IMG/VR virus record: IMGVR_UViG_3300043398_000272
Coordinates: 1 to 64,000 of that record
Length of the DNA: 64,000 nt
Source of the DNA: a virus
Direction: 5' to 3' (one strand)
Shown: positions 59,771 through 64,000 of the stretch, in pieces
Layout: each line of letters begins with the position of its first letter
Numbering within the stretch: position 1 is the first letter of the stretch
Notes under the pieces: generated by a model
What the model was told of the DNA's origin: nothing
Seen by the model: only the letters and a program-made list of their open reading frames with translations
Database searches by the model: none
Position numbers and translations under genes: made by a program

Positions 59771-61171
59771 TTAATTTAGTAAAAATGAAACTTCAGGTAA
59801 TAATTCCTTCAGCCTCGTAAAATTAAGTTCCCCTATATCATCACTACTCACCATCATCACCTCTAACGACCCACCATTTGTTCTATCCAAATATTTTATC
59901 TCGTCAGGAATTGAAATGTTGCGATTCCCCGTGATGTTTATAAATGTCAAATTTTTGAGGTTACCAATCTCTTTCGGTAACGTTTTAAGTTTATTATTCG
60001 GCAACGATAAAAGTTCAAGTTGTTCCATATCACCAATAGACGGATGTAGTTCCGTAAGGTTGGCTTCGGCAACAATAAATTGGTCTACGTTTTTAAACCT
60101 AGACACATCAGGAATTTTTAACATATTTCTACTCATAAACTTTATAGTTTTTGCGTCATCATTAATCAACTCAAATAAAACGTCTGTAAAACCAAAATTA
60201 ACCAATTGGTCAGCATAGACGTTATTATCTACTGTTTTTTTATCTTTGGCCATAGACATTAACTCTTCATAAAAATAATCCATCAATGTCTCGCTTTCTA
60301 ATAAAACCTTCTCAACAAACTTAGAGTCACTACTTTGTTTTCTATCTTTAACTTGTCTTGATTCAAAGTGAAGCTGATAAATATCCTCACTTTGACCTTC
60401 AAAAAACTTGTTGTCAATCACAATATAAATATCTGAGTTTTTACCATTCGGCTTCTTATAATTTTGGGTGTAAGATTTAAACATCCCATTATTAGCCTTT
60501 GCTGTACACCAGCTGGCAAAATTATCAAATATGACGTTTGCTTCAGTTGTTTTTGGAATAAATACCGTAAATTTTCTATCCCTTACTGGAATAACCGCCT
60601 CACCCCTCTCAACAAATTTATTCATAGTCCTTTCAACAGCACTAGGTTCTCTTTCGATAAATGGGTCAACCGCATCAAAAAGTTGTGATAACGATTTGTA
60701 TTGGTTAATGTCTGTTGGGTCTTTAACATGTTTAAGAGAGAAACTACCTTTACATAAATTAATGAACTTATGTTTTCGTTTATTCTTCTCAAACAAGGTT
60801 AAATACGTGTTAGCTTGCGGCAAGTCCTCATCAACAAATCGTATAGCTGCATCTACCATACCCTCTTTTAATAAACGAGAAAATACGTTAAGCATCCACT
60901 GCAAACACACTTTATTGTTAGTTGGGTCTGCTGATATCATATCAGAAAAAACAGACATACCAACACTAATGTTTGTCAACAACCTTACTTTACTATTTGT
61001 TTTTACAGTAAGATACGCCAAAACTTTACCACTTGGGTTAGTTATTGGGGTCACACTTGTTGTACTGTCATCTTTCAATGACTTCAATTTTTCAGCTAAA
61101 ACCTCATTGGTGTCATTTTCAAACACGTCAAAATTTTTAGCCAAGTATTCTATCCTATCAGTTATGTTCAT
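59771..61171 (-). CDS. leucine-rich-repeat protein
   Basis: A 466-residue soluble protein. Residues 1-330 are alpha/beta with no recognised enzyme motif (FASWCTAKANNGMFKSYTQ, DIYIVIDNKFFEGQ). The C-terminal 110 residues contain leucine-rich repeats: LTELHPSIGDMEQLELLSLPNN, LKTLPKEIGNLKNLTFINITGN and SIPDEIKYL, three or four repeats of about 23 residues. LRRs bind proteins, so this may be an early inhibitor of a host protein. Own host-like promoter (61185-61215) and terminator make it a single-gene early-type unit. Confidence 0.7.
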   Translation of the reverse strand: MNITDRIEYLAKNFDVFENDTNEVLAEKLKSLKDDSTTSVTPITNPSGKVLAYLTVKTNSKVRLLTNISVGMSVFSDMISADPTNNKVCLQWMLNVFSRLLKEGMVDAAIRFVDEDLPQANTYLTLFEKNKRKHKFINLCKGSFSLKHVKDPTDINQYKSLSQLFDAVDPFIEREPSAVERTMNKFVERGEAVIPVRDRKFTVFIPKTTEANVIFDNFASWCTAKANNGMFKSYTQNYKKPNGKNSDIYIVIDNKFFEGQSEDIYQLHFESRQVKDRKQSSDSKFVEKVLLESETLMDYFYEELMSMAKDKKTVDNNVYADQLVNFGFTDVLFELINDDAKTIKFMSRNMLKIPDVSRFKNVDQFIVAEANLTELHPSIGDMEQLELLSLPNNKLKTLPKEIGNLKNLTFINITGNRNISIPDEIKYLDRTNGGSLEVMMVSSDDIGELNFTRLKELLPEVSFLLN

Positions 61172-61184
61172 ATTTTTGTTTACA

Positions 61185-61216
61185 CAAATATACTACAAAA
61201 AATTGATATTGACAAG
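61185..61216 (-). promoter_or_regulatory. host-like promoter CTTG-N20-TATATTTG (minus strand)
   Basis: On the minus strand CTTG (61216-61213), exactly 20 nt ending in AG, TATATTTG (61192-61185), 13 nt before ATG 61171. It overlaps the next gene's stop codon region slightly (61218). Confidence 0.75.
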
Positions 61217-61217
61217 T

Positions 61218-61562
61218 TTATTCGTAGAATCTTTTGAAATAGTCCTCTTCAACGAATTCTTCTAGCTTTTTCTTAAAGCTCCATATGAACCCATCCACGG
61301 TATCGCCTTCTCGGTTTATAAAATCTAGTATGATAATATTAGGGTTTTCACCGTCAGAAATACGGTATTTTAGCTCATTAAGATAATGAGTTTTCCCCTC
61401 GTCCATTAAAAGCTGTAAGATAATTTGATATATTTCCCATCGTTCTGTTTCTTCTTCGTTAAGTGTTTGTTTTAGGTTATTAATGTATCTAATATATGCC
61501 TTATCAAGTATGGTTCTTTTACACTGATTAGGGTTCAACAAAAAATTATCGTTCCTCATCAT
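61218..61562 (-). CDS. hypothetical protein, paralogue of 62639-62959
   Basis: A 114-residue helical protein. The middle ELKYRISDGENPNIIILDFI aligns with ELQYRLTEALNPKEVVIEVL in the product of 62639-62959, with similar helical flanks, so the two are probably paralogues. The C-terminus is acidic-aromatic (EEFVEEDYFKRFYE). The second ATG at 61559 is an alternative start. Preceded by a late-type motif at 61592. Confidence 0.5.
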   Translation of the reverse strand: MMRNDNFLLNPNQCKRTILDKAYIRYINNLKQTLNEEETERWEIYQIILQLLMDEGKTHYLNELKYRISDGENPNIIILDFINREGDTVDGFIWSFKKKLEEFVEEDYFKRFYE

Positions 61563-61590
61563 TGCAGTTTTTTAATGTCTGTTATGTTAT

Positions 61591-62637
61591 CTATAAATAT
61601 CTCGCAGCTATCAATTCGCCTAGCTTTTCGATAACTTCTTGAGAAGAAGTTACGCTTGTTTCTTGGTAATCTACCCGTGTTAAATTCTTACCACCAATTC
61701 TTGTTACGTTAGATTGAAATTCGTGCCAATCTGGTGTTACATCACTGATTAAAACAACATGTGTACCCATAGCCCACGCTAACCAACTTAAACCAGAACT
61801 CACACCTATGTGAAAATCAGCATGTGCCAAATCAACCATTCTAGATTCTATCTGGATATCACCAGTCATATCTACAATATTCTTCAATTGTGTTGGTTCT
61901 TTTGATATCGCAACAACAGTGTAACCACAAGAAACCAAAAAATCTACAACTTCTTGCCACCCATTTTCAGCTTTCCATTTTTTACCTTCAGCGCTACCAT
62001 ATTCTGAAATAGTGACAAATTTTGTTATTTCACGTTTTGGCTCCCTTAAGTTTAATGATAAATTCGGTAAAACCTCATAATGCTCTAAACCTAATATTGA
62101 TGAAGCCACCATCTGTAACGGTATTTCATCTGATTTAAAAGGTGAATAATGGATATTACCATCAGCAGAAGCACCAACGTAGTATTGAGCGTAAACGTTA
62201 TCAATTTTTGTGTTAGGCGCTACAAATAAAATATCTGGGTATACGTTTGAAAATAGTTGATTCCAAAATGTTGAACAAATAACTTTACAGTTATGTTTGA
62301 GTCTAAACTCTTCAACATATGGCATCCATGCGATGTTATCACCAAGTGCGTGACCATCTATTTTGATGAAAACATATTTGTCTTCTACATTGAAAAATTC
62401 TTGGTAAACAACACTATCATTCTCATCAGTTATGATAATCAACCAATCGGTAAACCATTGCTTTGCATTAGAAATTATGGTACCATTAGTCGAACACTTT
62501 CCATGGCTAACCAATCCTTTATTGTATTCATAAAAATACACATTATATGTCATTGGAACATCACCATAAATGCTAACCCTTGGCGCATTTCCTTCTTTTG
62601 GTAATGTCGTTACGTAATCTACTCTAAATTGATTCAT
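61591..62637 (-). CDS. glycosyltransferase family 9-like, heptosyltransferase type
   Basis: A 348-residue protein. Residues 1-85 are a beta-domain (PRVSIYGDVPMTYNVYFYEY), then KIDGHALGDNIAWMPYVEEFRLKHNCKVIC, VYPDILFVAPNTKIDN, PLQMVASSILGLEHYEVLPNL and HADFHIGVSSGLSWLAWAMGTHVVLIS. The G-x-G-D-x-I-A-W-M-P segment and the S-G-L-S-W region follow autotransporter-type O-heptosyltransferases (BAHT/TibC-like) rather than LPS WaaC. It could glycosylate Ser/Thr of a protein. It lies 40 kb from the glycan operon. The end overlaps the late motif at 61592. Confidence 0.75.
   Translation of the reverse strand: MNQFRVDYVTTLPKEGNAPRVSIYGDVPMTYNVYFYEYNKGLVSHGKCSTNGTIISNAKQWFTDWLIIITDENDSVVYQEFFNVEDKYVFIKIDGHALGDNIAWMPYVEEFRLKHNCKVICSTFWNQLFSNVYPDILFVAPNTKIDNVYAQYYVGASADGNIHYSPFKSDEIPLQMVASSILGLEHYEVLPNLSLNLREPKREITKFVTISEYGSAEGKKWKAENGWQEVVDFLVSCGYTVVAISKEPTQLKNIVDMTGDIQIESRMVDLAHADFHIGVSSGLSWLAWAMGTHVVLISDVTPDWHEFQSNVTRIGGKNLTRVDYQETSVTSSQEVIEKLGELIAARYL
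61592..61600 (-). promoter_or_regulatory. late-type promoter motif (sense ATATTTATA)
   Basis: Exact motif inside the last codons of the heptosyltransferase-like gene (Arg-Tyr-Leu-stop), 29 nt before ATG 61562. Confidence 0.5.
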
Positions 62638-62638
62638 A

Positions 62639-62959
62639 TCAGAAACTTTTTATCTTATAATATAACCTTTCAAGCTCAGGAGTAAATACTACAGTATCTT
62701 CCAAGACTTCGATAACAACTTCTTTAGGATTTAATGCTTCTGTTAATCTATATTGTAGTTCTTGCACCTTTAACATGTTTCGTAAGGTGTTTTTAAATTC
62801 TAAAACAACTTGATTATATGTGGCCCATTCATGTCTTTTTTCGTATGTACCAAAACTAAGGCGCTCAGTTATTGCATCTTCGTATTGATGCTCTAGTATG
62901 GTCTCAAAACTTCCGTAAAGTTTTCTAAGCTCTTCTCTTATTTTAGATTTTTGGTCCAT
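62639..62959 (-). CDS. hypothetical protein, paralogue of 61218-61562
   Basis: Starts at ATG 62959, 4 nt after the upstream stop; about 106 residues. Charged N-terminal helix (DQKSKIREELRKLYGSF), then the shared ELQYRLTEALNPKEVVIEVL segment and a final aromatic/basic end. Function unknown. One base separates it from the heptosyltransferase-like gene. Confidence 0.55.
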   Translation of the reverse strand: MDQKSKIREELRKLYGSFETILEHQYEDAITERLSFGTYEKRHEWATYNQVVLEFKNTLRNMLKVQELQYRLTEALNPKEVVIEVLEDTVVFTPELERLYYKIKSF

Positions 62960-62963
62960 TTCA

Positions 62964-63305
62964 TTATGACAATGGTACGTTTTTAGACAACCCAAAACTT
63001 TTGGTTATAGAACCATTCATCCAGTCTTGAATCACTTGTTGTGTAAAAGCATCACCTAACCCAAATTTATATTTCAAATATTCAAATAAAGATTTAGGGG
63101 TTATAACTTCATTATCTGCTTTAACCATAATCATTGGTTTTTCAGCGTATTCACCACCCTCACGAACAAACTTTTGTATGGGTTCGTAGTTAGCATCAAG
63201 CACTTCTTTAACCTTACGCACAGCAACAGAATGAGCGTTAACTTCTAACAACAAATTTTCTAATCTATTGTATTGGCTTTCAGTTATGATTATTTTCTTT
63301 TTCAT
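62964..63305 (-). CDS. hypothetical late protein with ITESQ-type N-terminal tag
   Basis: A 113-residue protein starting MKKKIIITESQYNRLENLLLEVNAHS, the kind of N-terminal helix with an I-T-E/S site that recurs on late proteins here. The rest is helical/mixed (KVKEVLDANYEPIQKFV, YLKYKFGLGDAFTQQVIQDW). The late-type motif ends 3 nt before the ATG, implying a leaderless transcript. Possibly an internal head protein. Confidence 0.6.
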   Translation of the reverse strand: MKKKIIITESQYNRLENLLLEVNAHSVAVRKVKEVLDANYEPIQKFVREGGEYAEKPMIMVKADNEVITPKSLFEYLKYKFGLGDAFTQQVIQDWMNGSITKSFGLSKNVPLS

Positions 63306-63308
63306 ATC

Positions 63309-63317
63309 TATAAATAT
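63309..63317 (-). promoter_or_regulatory. late-type promoter motif (sense ATATTTATA)
   Basis: Exact motif, 3 nt before ATG 63305. Confidence 0.6.
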
Positions 63318-63330
63318 CTTCCTTTAACGA

Positions 63331-63357
63331 AAAAGCCCCCTGTTCGGGGGACTTTTA
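63331..63357 (-). terminator. rho-independent terminator after thioredoxin
   Basis: AAAAGCCCCC-TGTTC-GGGGGACTTTT, with one unpaired A in the stem. Confidence 0.8.
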
Positions 63358-63672
63358 TTACATTAAATTGTTGATTCTTTCAAGTATTTGGTCTTTACTT
63401 TGTAGCCCTACAAACTTATCTACAACTTTACCTTCTTTTAAAAATAGGACCGTTGGGATACTTCTAATGCCGTATTTAGCCGCCGCTTCTGGGTTAACGT
63501 CAACATTAACCTTTCCAACGCTAATACTACTGTCCAATCCTTCAGAAACCTCATCAATTATTGGGGAGAGCATTCTGCAAGGTCCGCACCATTCTGCCCA
63601 AAAATCTAATACAGTTATTTGATTATCAGTTAAAACCGAACTTAAATTGTCATCTGTTACTTCTAATACCAT
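63358..63672 (-). CDS. trxA: thioredoxin
   Basis: A 104-residue classical thioredoxin with the WCGPC active site (residues 28-32), the conserved DFWAEWCGPC context, the cis-Pro in IRSIPTVLFLKEG and KFVGLQSKDQI. It reduces protein disulfides in the cytoplasm; phage thioredoxins can also serve as a polymerase processivity factor or reductant for ribonucleotide reductase. Only one gene in its unit, closed by a terminator. Confidence 0.95.
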   Translation of the reverse strand: MVLEVTDDNLSSVLTDNQITVLDFWAEWCGPCRMLSPIIDEVSEGLDSSISVGKVNVDVNPEAAAKYGIRSIPTVLFLKEGKVVDKFVGLQSKDQILERINNLM

Positions 63673-63708
63673 TGTTTTGTTTTTTTGTTTTTTGTTTTTG
63701 TTATGTAG

Positions 63709-63716
63709 ATAAATAT
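63709..63716 (-). promoter_or_regulatory. late-type promoter motif (sense ATATTTAT)
   Basis: ATATTTATC on the minus strand, 36 nt before the thioredoxin ATG. Confidence 0.4.
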
Positions 63717-63788
63717 AACCTCTATTTTCTAAAAAATCAAGTTACAATCGTAACACAAGATTTCTAGCTAATTTTCATTGAAAAAAGT

Positions 63789-63986
63789 TTAAATGTTTAA
63801 CGAAATTTTACCATCTCTGTCAAATTTTACATACCTATCATTACCATAAATTTGTGTACTATATCTTTTCATTAAAACAGCTGCTCTACCAAACTTTAAA
63901 CATTCATCACCACTTAAGAAAAACCTTAAAATGTAATCGGATGAAATCTCATCAGTAAAACCATAAACCTTTGATAAAACAGCCAT
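63789..63986 (-). CDS. hypothetical protein near window edge
   Basis: A 65-residue protein (MAVLSKVYGFTDEISSDYILRF...) with a mixed helix/strand sequence and a basic centre (FGRAAVLMKRYSTQ). Only 14 bases of upstream sequence are in the window, so the start is not fully supported. No motif recognised. Confidence 0.5.
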   Translation of the reverse strand: MAVLSKVYGFTDEISSDYILRFFLSGDECLKFGRAAVLMKRYSTQIYGNDRYVKFDRDGKISLNI

Positions 63987-64000
63987 TATTACCCCAATAG

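Noticed and set aside
1-64000. tRNA genes, CRISPR arrays, insertion sequences, integrase or attachment sites
   Set aside because: No cloverleaf with TTCRANNC-type T-loops, no regularly spaced repeats, and no transposase, integrase or flanking terminal repeats were recognised in either strand. This was by eye only; tRNAscan-SE and a repeat search would settle it.

Overview
The window is 64 kb of an AT-rich, T4-like (tailed, contractile-type) bacteriophage genome from a phage that most likely infects a Bacteroidota host of the Flavobacteriia type. The phage identity rests on a T4-style head module (large terminase gp17, portal gp20, prohead protease gp21, scaffold gp22, major capsid gp23), a gp5-like baseplate hub protein and a gp55-like late sigma factor. 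The host assignment rests on promoters of the form CTTG-N19/20-TATATTTG (the Bacteroidota -33/-7 architecture) and on two phage-encoded secreted proteins with type IX secretion (T9SS) sorting domains. The assignment is by motif reading only; no database search was possible. No tRNA, CRISPR array or insertion sequence was seen, and no gene-free stretch exceeds 300 bases.

Layout. 1-2956 (+): end of a WYL-like gene, a hypothetical gene, a terminator, a glycosyltransferase and a coiled-coil protein. 2961-19701 (+): one long polycistron starting at a host-like promoter, with an HD-like protein, dUTPase, an IMPDH/GMP-reductase-family enzyme, then about 19 overlapping genes for glycosyltransferases, methyltransferases and sugar-nucleotide enzymes, including a GDP-mannose 3,5-epimerase-like protein, a sugar nucleotidyltransferase, a cupin, a RuBisCO-like protein and a UDP-GlcNAc 2-epimerase. 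19723-30400 (+): PhoH, a degenerate HAD-like protein, two more glycosyltransferases, the late sigma factor, then tail/baseplate proteins. A perfect 28-bp palindrome at 30425-30452 separates this from the convergent minus-strand block. 30455-47317 (-): ADP-ribosyltransferase-like and partner proteins, then the head module and virion proteins in the order (5'->3' on the minus strand) 47 kb structural genes, terminase, portal, protease, scaffold, capsid. 47387-53449 (-): an early-type operon with T9SS-sorted secreted proteins, thymidylate synthase, methylglyoxal synthase and small membrane proteins. 53552-56050 (+): ClpC-like unfoldase. 56090-63986: virion/host-effector type genes, an ABC-ATPase/GNAT pair joined by a probable -1 frameshift, an LRR protein, a heptosyltransferase-like protein and thioredoxin.

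Two promoter classes can be read directly. Five host-like promoters (four of them CTTG/TTG-N19/20-TATATTTG, one weaker) drive early-type units; about 18 copies of ATATTTATA (always in the sense orientation, usually 3-50 nt before a start codon) mark structural or late genes and are the likely targets of the gp55-like sigma factor. Three copies sit exactly 3 nt before an ATG, which suggests leaderless late mRNAs.

The most notable items are: a textbook -1 frameshift signal (U_UUU_UUU, 6-nt spacer, 12-bp perfect stem) between an ABC ATPase and a GNAT domain; early-operon secreted proteins with T9SS type A-like and type B sorting domains; a RuBisCO-like protein inside a glycan-synthesis operon; a phage methylglyoxal synthase; and a recurring short helical tag ending in a prohead-protease-like L-x-E site on several late proteins, including an ADP-ribosyltransferase, which could mark a set of proteins packaged in the head and injected with the DNA.
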